DNA of 64,000 bases from the NCBI GenBank assembly GCA_937919165.1, contig CALFPO010000026.1:4777-68776 (forward strand). Direction: 5' to 3'. This document shows, piece by piece, positions 36,852 through 45,046 of this stretch. Position 1 is the first letter of the stretch. Every line of letters begins with the position of its first letter. This stretch comes from an uncultured Bacillota bacterium. GTDB taxonomy: Bacteria; Bacillota_I; Bacilli_A; Erysipelotrichales; Erysipelotrichaceae. The position numbers and the translations under genes were made by a program. Below the pieces are notes generated by a model that was given only the letters and a program-made list of their open reading frames with translations, was not told where the DNA came from and made no database searches.

Positions 36852-38051
36852 ATGAAAATTTTAGTAACAGGGGCCAATGGCTTTGTCGGCAGGAATCTCG
36901 TTCTAGCATTAAAGGAATTGGCTCTAGGAAACGATCGCACCAGACCCAATCTAAAGATCGATGCAATCTTTCCTTATGACATCGGATTGAATGAAAAATA
37001 TCTTGAGGATTTCTGCAAGAACTGCGATTTCGTATTCAATCTGGCTGGCGTCAACAGACCGAGCGATCCAAAAGAATATATGGATGGCAACTTCGGTTTT
37101 CTGGCCAAGATCGTAAAGATCCTTATTGCGAACAAGCATACAGTTCCTATCATGCTATCAAGTTCAATCCAGGCATCTATGACCGGAAGATACGCAGGAA
37201 GCGAATATGGAAAATCAAAGGCAGCCGCTGAACAGCTGGCTTTCCAATATGCCCAGAAGTTCAATACGAAAGCTTTTGTATATCGCTTTCCTAACCTCTT
37301 CGGCAAATGTTGCAAACCTAACTACAACAGTGCAGTAGCGACATTTTGCTATAATTACGCACATGATTTACCTATACAGGTAAACGATCCAAATGTTGAG
37401 CTTGAACTGTTATATATCGATGATCTCATCAAGGCAATGCTGGATATGCTTGAAGGATATACATATCGTTGTGAATATAACGGATTAGATCTTATCTACA
37501 ACAAGGCTGGAAGATACTGCTTCTGTCCTGTGACACATAAGGTTACTCTTAAGGAGATTGTTGAAGACCTTGAGTTGTTCAAGTATCAGCCAGAATCTCT
37601 GCTGATGGCTCCGCTTGAGGAAGGAAGCTTCACCAAGAAGCTGTATTCTACTTATCTTAGCTATCTGCCTGCTGAGAAGACCATATTTGATCTGAAGACA
37701 AACGTCGATACCAGAGGCTCATTCACCGAAATACTCAAGACGGTTGATGGTGGACAGTTCAGCGTGAATATTTCAAAGCCGGGAGTTACTAAGGGTCAGC
37801 ATTTCCATAACAGCAAGTGGGAATTCTTCATTGTTGTCAAAGGTAGAGCCCTGATTCAGGAAAGAAACCTTTTGAATAATGAATTATATCAGTTCCAGGT
37901 GAGCGGCGATAAGCTGCAGGCGGTGCATATGCTTCCTGGATATACCCATAAGATCGTCAATCTTGACCAGTCAAGGGAACTGATTACTTTGATGTGGGCC
38001 AATGAGATGTTTGACCAGGAAAGACCAGATACATTCCACGAGGAGGTTTAG
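36852..38051 (+). CDS. fnlB: Bifunctional SDR reductase and cupin epimerase (FnlB/CapF)
   Basis: This 399-residue protein matches FnlB/CapF/WbjC. Residues 1-270 are an SDR domain with GANGFVG near the start and YGKSKAAAE as the Tyr/Lys catalytic motif. Residues 285-399 are a cupin with GQHFHNSKWEFF, whose His residues bind zinc. The enzyme epimerises C3 and reduces C4 to give UDP-6-deoxy-L-talosamine-type product. The ribosome site AGGGGTG lies before the ATG. It follows the dehydratase by 9 bases and precedes the 2-epimerase by 2, the usual order in FucNAc loci. Confidence 0.93.
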   Translation: MKILVTGANGFVGRNLVLALKELALGNDRTRPNLKIDAIFPYDIGLNEKYLEDFCKNCDFVFNLAGVNRPSDPKEYMDGNFGFLAKIVKILIANKHTVPIMLSSSIQASMTGRYAGSEYGKSKAAAEQLAFQYAQKFNTKAFVYRFPNLFGKCCKPNYNSAVATFCYNYAHDLPIQVNDPNVELELLYIDDLIKAMLDMLEGYTYRCEYNGLDLIYNKAGRYCFCPVTHKVTLKEIVEDLELFKYQPESLLMAPLEEGSFTKKLYSTYLSYLPAEKTIFDLKTNVDTRGSFTEILKTVDGGQFSVNISKPGVTKGQHFHNSKWEFFIVVKGRALIQERNLLNNELYQFQVSGDKLQAVHMLPGYTHKIVNLDQSRELITLMWANEMFDQERPDTFHEEV

Positions 38052-38053
38052 CT

Positions 38054-39196
38054 ATGAACAAACTTAAGCTGATGATAATTGTCGGAACTAGACCAGAAAT
38101 AATCAGATTATCGGAAGTGATCAAGAAGTGTGACAAGTATTTCAATACCGTTCTTGTCCATACCGGACAGAATTATGATTATGAACTCAATGGCATATTC
38201 TTTAAGGAATTAGGATTGAAGGATCCTGATTATTATCTTGATGCAGTTGGCGATGACCTTGGATCGACAATCGGCAATATCATCGATAAGTCATATAAAC
38301 TGATGGTCAAGATCAAACCTGATGCCTTGCTGGTACTGGGAGATACAAATAGCTGCTTAAGCGTAATTGGAGCTAAGCGTCTGCATATACCTATATTCCA
38401 TATGGAAGCAGGCAATAGGTGCTTCGATGAATGTTTGCCTGAAGAAACAAACAGAAGAATTGTCGACATCATTTCTGATGTGAACATGTGCTATTCTGAG
38501 CACGCCAGAAGATATCTGAATGCTTCCGCAGTCGCAAAGGAAAGAACATATGTTACAGGTTCGCCTATGGCAGAAGTGCTCAATGCTCATATCAAGGACA
38601 TTGAAGCAAGCGACATCCTTAACGAACTTAATCTTGAAGCAGGCAAATATATTCTGTTGAGCGCCCATCGTGAAGAGAATATCGATACTGATGAGAATTT
38701 CTTGTCATTATTCAATGCGATAAACAAGATAGCCGAAACATACGATGTTCCTATTCTATATTCGTGCCATCCAAGAAGCGCGAAGAAACTCAAGGAAAAG
38801 AAGTTCAAGCTTGATAAACGTGTCATCATGCATAAGCCATTAGGTTTCCTTGACTACAATAAGCTGCAGATGAATGCCATGTGCGTCGTATCCGATAGCG
38901 GAACTCTGCCAGAAGAATCGACATACTTCAACAGCATCGGCAAGCCATTCCCTGCAGTTGCCATAAGGACATCTACTGAAAGGCCTGAAGCAATAGATAA
39001 GGGCAACTTCATTCTTTCCGGCATTACAGAAAAAGAAGTTCTGCAGTCTGTCAAAGTTGCCATCGCCATGAACAAGAGTGGTGATTTTGGTGTCGATGTT
39101 CCAGACTATAGCGACATGAATGTTTCTAGCAAGGTAGTGAAGATCATCCAATCATACACAGGAATCGTTGACAGGATGGTTTGGAGGAAGCACTGA
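38054..39196 (+). CDS. fnlC: UDP-sugar 2-epimerase (FnlC/CapG)
   Basis: This 380-residue protein is a WecB-family 2-epimerase. It has GTRPEIIR at the start, HTGQNYD near residue 37, HMEAGNRCFDECLPEETNRR and LSAHREEN, all conserved in the group. The GNRCFDECLPEE segment is characteristic of the FnlC/CapG branch, which makes UDP-L-FucNAc, rather than of WecB, which makes UDP-ManNAc. It completes the three-enzyme pathway started by the two genes before it. A strong GAGGAGG ribosome site precedes the ATG. One base of its stop is shared with the next start. Confidence 0.92.
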   Translation: MNKLKLMIIVGTRPEIIRLSEVIKKCDKYFNTVLVHTGQNYDYELNGIFFKELGLKDPDYYLDAVGDDLGSTIGNIIDKSYKLMVKIKPDALLVLGDTNSCLSVIGAKRLHIPIFHMEAGNRCFDECLPEETNRRIVDIISDVNMCYSEHARRYLNASAVAKERTYVTGSPMAEVLNAHIKDIEASDILNELNLEAGKYILLSAHREENIDTDENFLSLFNAINKIAETYDVPILYSCHPRSAKKLKEKKFKLDKRVIMHKPLGFLDYNKLQMNAMCVVSDSGTLPEESTYFNSIGKPFPAVAIRTSTERPEAIDKGNFILSGITEKEVLQSVKVAIAMNKSGDFGVDVPDYSDMNVSSKVVKIIQSYTGIVDRMVWRKH

Positions 39197-40293
39197 TGAA
39201 GATTATTCCCAACAATCTTCAAAGACAGTATGAGCTTCATGCCGATGAATACAAAAAGAAGGCCTGTGAGGTACTAGACACAGGCTGGTATGTCTTGGGC
39301 AAGGAAGTTGAAGAATTCGAAAAAGAATTCGCATCATATATTGGATGCAAGCATTGCGTCGGTTTGGCAAGCGGACTGGATGCTCTAGAGATTGCGTTTA
39401 GAGTATTAGGCTGCGGACAAGACGATGAAGTGATTGTCTGTTCCAATGCCTATATAGCATGTGTTATGGGCATCAGCATGAACGGAGCTACTCCGGTCTT
39501 TGTTGAACCTGATGAATACGACAATATCGATGCCGATAAGATTGAGGAAAAGATAACAGATAGGACCAAGGCTATTCTTGCGGTTCACCTATATGGCCAA
39601 TCATGCGATATGACTAAGATTATGGATATCGCAAGAAGACATGATCTGAAGGTTGTCGAAGATTGTGCACAATCTCATGGCACAACCTGGAATGGCAAGA
39701 AGTGCGGCACCTTTGGTGACATATCATGTTTCTCGTTCTATCCAACCAAAAATCTTGGTGCCTTTGGCGATGGCGGAGCAGCTATGACCGACAACGATGA
39801 ATACGCAAGGCAGTTCAGGATGATCAGAAACTATGGCAGCGCCGTTCATTACAAGAATGAGGTTGTAGGTTTAAACTCAAGACTCGACGAGCTTCAGGCG
39901 GGATTGTTGAGAGTCAAGCTCAAGTATCTTGATGAACTCAACGAAGAGAAGCAAAGAATCGCAAAAAGATATGATGAAGAAATCAAGAATCCTTTGATTA
40001 GACCATTAGGAACCAGACCTGGTTCCAACAATATCTATCATCAGTATGTCATCCATTGCGAAAAGAGAGACGAGCTGATGGATTATCTTAAGGAATATGA
40101 GATCGGTTCGATAATCCACTATCCTATTCCTTCTCATCTTCAGAAGGCTTATGAGTATCTGGGATATAAAGAAGGCGATTTCCCTATCGCGGAAAAGTAC
40201 GCCAAGGAAGTTCTCAGCATTCCTATGTATAATGGAATGAGCAAGGAAGAACAGGATTTCGTAATCGAGAAGATAAACAGTTTCAAAGGGTAA
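39196..40293 (+). CDS. dTDP-3-oxo-6-deoxyhexose 3-aminotransferase (FdtB/QdtB-like)
   Basis: This PLP-dependent aminotransferase of about 365 residues matches FdtB/QdtB, which puts an amino group on C3 of dTDP-3-keto-6-deoxyhexose. The PLP lysine is in SFYPTKNLGAFGDGG, and EDCAQSHGTTW is the conserved stretch nearby. The true start is the ATG at 39196, which has GGAGGAA upstream; an in-frame TTG at 39181 is the ribosome site region itself. The ketoisomerase that makes its substrate follows at 40298. The dTDP-4-keto-6-deoxyglucose would come from rmlA and rmlB further along. Fuc3N and Qui3N cannot be told apart here. Confidence 0.87.
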   Translation: MKIIPNNLQRQYELHADEYKKKACEVLDTGWYVLGKEVEEFEKEFASYIGCKHCVGLASGLDALEIAFRVLGCGQDDEVIVCSNAYIACVMGISMNGATPVFVEPDEYDNIDADKIEEKITDRTKAILAVHLYGQSCDMTKIMDIARRHDLKVVEDCAQSHGTTWNGKKCGTFGDISCFSFYPTKNLGAFGDGGAAMTDNDEYARQFRMIRNYGSAVHYKNEVVGLNSRLDELQAGLLRVKLKYLDELNEEKQRIAKRYDEEIKNPLIRPLGTRPGSNNIYHQYVIHCEKRDELMDYLKEYEIGSIIHYPIPSHLQKAYEYLGYKEGDFPIAEKYAKEVLSIPMYNGMSKEEQDFVIEKINSFKG

Positions 40294-40297
40294 GAGT

Positions 40298-40708
40298 ATG
40301 TTGAAAGATAGATGCAAGATATTGGAGTTTGGGGATCTAGGAGACGAAAGAGGAAAGCTTGTTGTCATTGAAGGCAACAGAGACATTCCTTTCGATATTC
40401 AAAGAGTCTTCTATATCTATGGCTCCGATGATACGGTCGTTAGAGGAAAGCACGCAAACCGCGAATCGGAATTCGTGCTTATCAACGTTTCCGGAACATC
40501 AAAGGTGAGAATCACTGACGGAAAGGAAGAGTTCGTTGTCGAACTGAACAGACCGATGATGGGCGTATATATCCCAAGGATGGTATGGAAGGATATGTAC
40601 GACTTTTCTAGCGATTCTGTCCTTTTGGTTTTGGCATCAACGCACTATGATGGAAGCGAATATATCAGAGATTATGATGAATATCTGAAAGAGATAAATG
40701 GAAAATAG
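40298..40708 (+). CDS. dTDP-4-oxo-6-deoxyhexose 3,4-ketoisomerase (FdtA/QdtA-like cupin)
   Basis: This 136-residue protein is a WxcM/FdtA-type cupin that moves the keto group from C4 to C3 of dTDP-4-keto-6-deoxyglucose. The family motif is present as RGKHANRESEFVLINVSG, and a YIPRMVWKDM loop follows. In the best-studied FdtA and QdtA enzymes the motif is RGxHAH, so the second active-site His is replaced here by Asn. I believe other homologues share this, so activity is not excluded. It lies 4 bases after the aminotransferase gene and overlaps the GT8 gene by 11 bases. Confidence 0.83.
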   Translation: MLKDRCKILEFGDLGDERGKLVVIEGNRDIPFDIQRVFYIYGSDDTVVRGKHANRESEFVLINVSGTSKVRITDGKEEFVVELNRPMMGVYIPRMVWKDMYDFSSDSVLLVLASTHYDGSEYIRDYDEYLKEINGK

Positions 40709-41675
40709 ATTAAATATTCTGTACACCTGCGACAATGCCTATCTGTCGCTTACCAGCATTTCAATGTCTTCAGTTATATATAACAATCCAAAGTCATATA
40801 TAACTTTTTATATTGCGACAGAGAGCGAAGACAGCGACAATTTCCGCAGACTGAAGGATTTCTATAAAGACAACAAGAATATCGAAATCAGATATTTTGA
40901 TGCCAGGAAATATGATGTCTTGCTGGAAGAGAAGAAGCTTGATAGATGGGGAAGCAATTCCTACTATGTGTACTGGAAGATGTATGCCTATGATTTCATG
41001 GATTGCGATTATGTATGGTATCTGGATTCTGATGTGATATGCATGAAAGAGATCGACAATCCCAAGATGGATAGACCGATGGGCGGAGTACTGGATAGCG
41101 CCCACGCCATCTTCAACAAGGCAGCAAACATCCCGTTAGACTATTACCTGTACAATACTGGATCGCTGTTTGTGGATGTCAGGAAGTGGAAAGACAACAA
41201 GTGTAGTCAGAAGGTTTTGGATTATGTCAAAGATATGAAGCATAAGCCTCTTCTGTGCGACGAGGACATATTGTCCATAGCGCTGCAGAATGATATTGAG
41301 CTTCTGAATCCTAAATATGATTATCTGGTTGGCTACGACTATTATGGTATCCATAATTCTTTTGAGATGTATTCGCTGGATAAGAAACCTTTCTATAGCG
41401 AAAAGGAAATCGATGATGCAAAAAATGATATTGTCTTCTATCATTGCCTGGGTGGAGTGTTTGGCAGACCCTGGGAAGAAGACAATGAATCACCTGTAAA
41501 AGATGAATTCGAAAAGTATAGAGCTTTGAGTGCATGGCCTGATTATAGGACGCCAAGAAAGATGAGCACGCTGTTCAAGGTAGAGAAGTTCCTGGAGTTC
41601 TTGCCAAGAAAGCTCTACAACAAGGTCCATAATCTGGCAATCAAGAAATACCTGGAAAGGCAAGGGAACCAATGA
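40698..41675 (+). CDS. GT8-family glycosyltransferase
   Basis: This 325-residue protein is a retaining GT-A glycosyltransferase of family 8. It begins with NILYTCDNAYL, has the metal-binding DSD motif at residues 110-112 in WYLDSDVI, and YLYNTGSLFVD and FYHCLGG further on. Such enzymes often transfer galactose, glucose or GlcNAc in bacterial surface glycans. It has no membrane span. The start lies 11 bases inside the ketoisomerase gene and the stop overlaps the next glycosyltransferase by 4 bases, so it is part of one transcript. Confidence 0.88.
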   Translation: MENRLNILYTCDNAYLSLTSISMSSVIYNNPKSYITFYIATESEDSDNFRRLKDFYKDNKNIEIRYFDARKYDVLLEEKKLDRWGSNSYYVYWKMYAYDFMDCDYVWYLDSDVICMKEIDNPKMDRPMGGVLDSAHAIFNKAANIPLDYYLYNTGSLFVDVRKWKDNKCSQKVLDYVKDMKHKPLLCDEDILSIALQNDIELLNPKYDYLVGYDYYGIHNSFEMYSLDKKPFYSEKEIDDAKNDIVFYHCLGGVFGRPWEEDNESPVKDEFEKYRALSAWPDYRTPRKMSTLFKVEKFLEFLPRKLYNKVHNLAIKKYLERQGNQ

Positions 41676-42751
41676 AGGTCTGTTGGCTGACAACCGTTCC
41701 TGCGCCATATACCATCAAGCTGTTCAATGAAGTCGGCAAGATTGTCGATCTTTATGTCGTGCTTAATGATGTCAGCGAAGCAAACAGAAACAGCGAATGG
41801 GTTGTTGATGGAGACAACAGTTTCAAGCTGTACAGGATAGGTTCTGGTTTCAGATCGATGATCAGAGATCTTGCCAAGAAATGCGACATCCTTATTAATG
41901 GATTCTATCTATCGAAATATGGCTATATCGCCAGAAAGCAGTTCCACAAGGCTGGCAAGTTGACAGTGATGGCTGCCGATGGCGGCATACCAAAGGATAG
42001 AGGGTTCATCATCAACGGTATCATGAGCTATCTCATGACCGGCCATGACTATTTCTTGAGTTCCAGCAGATACACCAATAGGTATTTTGAATTCTATAAG
42101 GTAAATCCTGATAAGATTCATCTATACCGTTTTACTTCATTGACTAAGGAAGATATCGAAAGAAACAGAAAGCTTGCAGAAAAGAAGAATGATTATCGCA
42201 AGAAGCTGGGAATCGATGATAAGTTTACTTTGATCAGTGTTGGACAGCCAATCAAGAGAAAAGGTTTTGATATCTTGTTGAATTCATATATCAAGAGCGG
42301 GTTGTCCGACAGGATCAATCTATATATAGTTGGAGGAGACCCTCAAGACGAAACAAGAAAGATCGTTGAGGACAATGGACTTACTAATGTTCACTTCATT
42401 GGACTGATTAAATCTGATGAACTATCGGAATACTATGCTACAAGCGATGCTTTCATTCTGACAACCAGAGAAGATATCTGGGGTCTTGTGATTGAAGAGG
42501 CGATGTCATATGGACTGCCTGTCATCACCAGCGATAATTGCGTAGCAGGACTTCATTTTGCGGATCTGGGAAACAATACGCAGATTTGCGGCGTATATGA
42601 TGAAGAAGGATATGCTAAGCAGATCAGAAATCTTTATGAACAACAAGAAAATATAGCAAAGATAAACAAAGAAGCATTGGATGTAATAGAGGAATACAGC
42701 ATAGAGAACAGTGCGAAGGACATTATTAATGCACTGGACAAAATGCTATAA
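41672..42751 (+). CDS. GT4-family glycosyltransferase
   Basis: This 359-residue protein is a GT-B glycosyltransferase. The N-terminus WLTTVPAPYTIKLFNEVG fits a known GT4 subgroup, MAADGG lies near residue 103, and the C-terminal domain has SVGQPIKRKGFD and the EX7E motif in REDIWGLVIEEAM. The gene is coupled to the GT8 gene by an ATGA overlap and its stop shares a base with the start of the GT2 gene. It may add an internal sugar to the glycan, but neither donor nor acceptor can be inferred. Confidence 0.86.
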   Translation: MKVCWLTTVPAPYTIKLFNEVGKIVDLYVVLNDVSEANRNSEWVVDGDNSFKLYRIGSGFRSMIRDLAKKCDILINGFYLSKYGYIARKQFHKAGKLTVMAADGGIPKDRGFIINGIMSYLMTGHDYFLSSSRYTNRYFEFYKVNPDKIHLYRFTSLTKEDIERNRKLAEKKNDYRKKLGIDDKFTLISVGQPIKRKGFDILLNSYIKSGLSDRINLYIVGGDPQDETRKIVEDNGLTNVHFIGLIKSDELSEYYATSDAFILTTREDIWGLVIEEAMSYGLPVITSDNCVAGLHFADLGNNTQICGVYDEEGYAKQIRNLYEQQENIAKINKEALDVIEEYSIENSAKDIINALDKML

Positions 42752-43425
42752 TGGTTAAAGTGAAAACGTTGGTAATCATCCCTGCATTCAATGAGCAGGA
42801 CAACATAGTGCCTTTGATAAAAGACATAACCAGTTACGGTTATGATTATTTGATAATAAATGACCATTCGACAGACAATACGCCTTTGATATTGGATGAG
42901 AAGAAGTATAAGCATCTTGATCTTCCTATCAATGTCGGTCTAGCCGGAGTAACGCAGATTGGCTTCAAATATGCTCATGATCATGAATATGATTGCGCCA
43001 TATGTGTCGATGGCGATGGACAGCATCAGCCTTCATATGTCAAATCTCTGATAGATGAAATAGAGAATGGCTATGACTATGTTGTCGGATCAAGATTCGT
43101 GACGGAAAAGAAGCCTGTATCGTTACGTATGGTCGGAAGCAGAATCCTGTGTTTCCTGATAAAGGTCAAGACACGCAAGACGGTAACCGATCCGACCAGC
43201 GGAATGAGAGCGCTTGGAAGAAGCGTCATAGATGAGTTCAGCCGTTCAATGAATTTCTATGCTGAACCAGATGCAATGTGTCACATACTCAACAAGGGAT
43301 ATAAGGTAAAAGAGGTTCAGGTCGAGATGAAGGAAAGGGAAGCTGGCGTTTCCTATTTCCATAATCCGTTCAAGACCATCTATTATATGCTGAGTGTCAT
43401 TCTATCGATTGTTTTCATTCAATAG
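42751..43425 (+). CDS. GT2 glycosyltransferase of the DPM1 type
   Basis: This 224-residue GT-A protein resembles dolichol/polyprenyl-phosphate mannosyltransferases. It has IIPAFNEQDNI at the start, NDHSTDN, and the metal-binding VDGDGQH motif at about residues 89-95, then DPTSGMRA. Only one hydrophobic segment is present, at the very C-terminus. Such enzymes make undecaprenyl-phosphate sugars used outside the membrane by GT-C transferases. The next gene is a DUF2304 protein, and a DUF2142 membrane protein follows, which fits a lipid-linked sugar donor system. Confidence 0.88.
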   Translation: MVKVKTLVIIPAFNEQDNIVPLIKDITSYGYDYLIINDHSTDNTPLILDEKKYKHLDLPINVGLAGVTQIGFKYAHDHEYDCAICVDGDGQHQPSYVKSLIDEIENGYDYVVGSRFVTEKKPVSLRMVGSRILCFLIKVKTRKTVTDPTSGMRALGRSVIDEFSRSMNFYAEPDAMCHILNKGYKVKEVQVEMKEREAGVSYFHNPFKTIYYMLSVILSIVFIQ

Positions 43426-43437
43426 GAGAATAGTTAT

Positions 43438-43812
43438 ATGTTAAATATCAACTTAAGAGCTGGATTATTAATATCATCAATCATAGTTTTTGGCTTCATT
43501 TTATTCACGGTAATAAAGAATAAGCTGAATATCAAATATTCAATCGTATGGATTCTATGGGCTCTTTTGACATTGCTTATGTCAGTATTCCCTGAATCGT
43601 TCTATGCTGTTGCAGGCTTCTTAGGAATCGAGATGCCGGTCAATGCCGTGTTCCTTATCATGGCTACGCTGCTGTACGGCTTGGTGTTCTATGTATACAT
43701 CATGATATCGAAGCACAATAACGAGATAACGGATCTGACCTATGAAATAGCTGATCTCAAAAAAAAGCTCGAAGAAAAAGAAACCAAAGCAACAAAGAAG
43801 AAAACCAAATAA
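43438..43812 (+). CDS. DUF2304 small membrane protein
   Basis: This 124-residue protein has three hydrophobic segments (about residues 6-24, 34-52 and 65-88) and then a charged C-terminal coiled coil rich in Lys and Glu. It matches DUF2304, a family often found directly after DPM1-like GT2 genes. Its activity is unknown; it may anchor the GT2 enzyme or help move the lipid-linked sugar. An AGGAG ribosome site precedes the ATG. It follows the GT2 gene by 12 bases and touches the next gene. Confidence 0.85.
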   Translation: MLNINLRAGLLISSIIVFGFILFTVIKNKLNIKYSIVWILWALLTLLMSVFPESFYAVAGFLGIEMPVNAVFLIMATLLYGLVFYVYIMISKHNNEITDLTYEIADLKKKLEEKETKATKKKTK

Positions 43813-45045
43813 ATGAAAGACAGAATGTTTGTCGTGCCTGGCACTTTTGTGCCATTCAACGACACCGTTACCCTGCTTACATACAAGAGACTGAGAAACC
43901 TTGACCTGGACATGGATGTTTTTGCGTTCAAGGCAAAAGAGGATCCGGGCCTGATGAAGGAACTTGAGAAAGACGAATGCTTCAAGAAATTCCATATCAG
44001 ATATACATCCGATTATGAGAACGCCATTGCAAGAAATCATCCGATAAGACTTCCTTTGAGTTTGATCCTGATGAACAAGTATGTAAGAGATTCTCTTCAA
44101 GAATTCGAAAAGGGAGAATACAAGTATCTATTCACTTCTATCGTTCCCGGCATTAGCCATATCTGCGGAATGAAGATAAAGAAGAAACATCCGGAAGTGA
44201 AATGGTATGCTTCTTTTTCCGATCCTTTCAAGAATTCGCCATACAAGAAAGCTGAGTTGAGCGACCGCAGCATCATCTATAAATTCATATATAGTGTCGG
44301 CGGCTTCTTCCTCTACAACAACCGTTTTGAGGAAGCGGCTATCAGAAATGCCGATAAGTTCATCTTCATCTGTGAGGAACAAAGAGATTTCACCTTGTCT
44401 CAATATCCGGACATGGATAGAGAAGAGCTGATGAAGAAGTCGATCATCATGCCTTTGACATACATTCCGTCTTGGGACATGTACAAGAAGCTTATCGATG
44501 TGCCTAGAGTTGAACACACTCCTAAGCAGGCTGTTCATCTTGGAAGACTGTACGGACTAAGGAAGATCGATTCATTCATTGAAGCATTGAGAGAACTTAA
44601 GCAGGAAGATTCTGATCTAAAGGACAAGATTGTTTTCCATCAGTATTCAGAGATTCAGTCTACCGATATAAGAAAAATCAAGGAATATGGGCTTGAAGAT
44701 GTGTTTGTGATTCATGACAAGGTAAGCTATGACGGATCGGTTGAGATAATGAAAGAATCTGATATCCTTGTCCTTTTCGATACATTGATGCCAGACAAAC
44801 CTGTACAGCCATATCTTCCTAGCAAGATTGTTGAGTATCTGATGCTGAAGAAACCGATATTGGGCATCTGTGATGACAACAGCCCTAGTTACCGCATTCT
44901 GAAAGAATATGGCTTTGATGCGGTAGGATCAGAGAAAGACATCATAAAAGATAATATCCGCAAGGTAATCAACGAAAATAGGACATACGACTACAGTATC
45001 GAAAAAATGAACAACGATAATTATGTTAAACTATTAGAAGATTAA
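43813..45045 (+). CDS. GT-B glycosyltransferase-like protein
   Basis: This 410-residue soluble protein looks like a GT-B glycosyltransferase. The N-terminal half has SIVPGISHICGMKIKKKHP and WYASFSDPF, seen in some GT4-like enzymes that use membrane-bound acceptors. The C-terminal half has HLGRLYGLRKIDSFIEAL and the YLPSKIVEYLMLKKPILG segment, where the family's phosphate-binding Glu usually lies. A classical EX7E is not obvious. It starts at the base after the DUF2304 stop. Confidence that it is a glycosyltransferase is fair; donor and acceptor are unknown. Confidence 0.75.
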   Translation: MKDRMFVVPGTFVPFNDTVTLLTYKRLRNLDLDMDVFAFKAKEDPGLMKELEKDECFKKFHIRYTSDYENAIARNHPIRLPLSLILMNKYVRDSLQEFEKGEYKYLFTSIVPGISHICGMKIKKKHPEVKWYASFSDPFKNSPYKKAELSDRSIIYKFIYSVGGFFLYNNRFEEAAIRNADKFIFICEEQRDFTLSQYPDMDREELMKKSIIMPLTYIPSWDMYKKLIDVPRVEHTPKQAVHLGRLYGLRKIDSFIEALRELKQEDSDLKDKIVFHQYSEIQSTDIRKIKEYGLEDVFVIHDKVSYDGSVEIMKESDILVLFDTLMPDKPVQPYLPSKIVEYLMLKKPILGICDDNSPSYRILKEYGFDAVGSEKDIIKDNIRKVINENRTYDYSIEKMNNDNYVKLLED

Positions 45046-45046
45046 C

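Noticed and set aside
42744..42752. TGCTATAAT, a perfect extended -10 at the start of the DPM1-like GT2 gene
   Set aside because: It overlaps the ATG at 42751, so it could not produce an mRNA containing that start; it lies in coding sequence of the previous gene.
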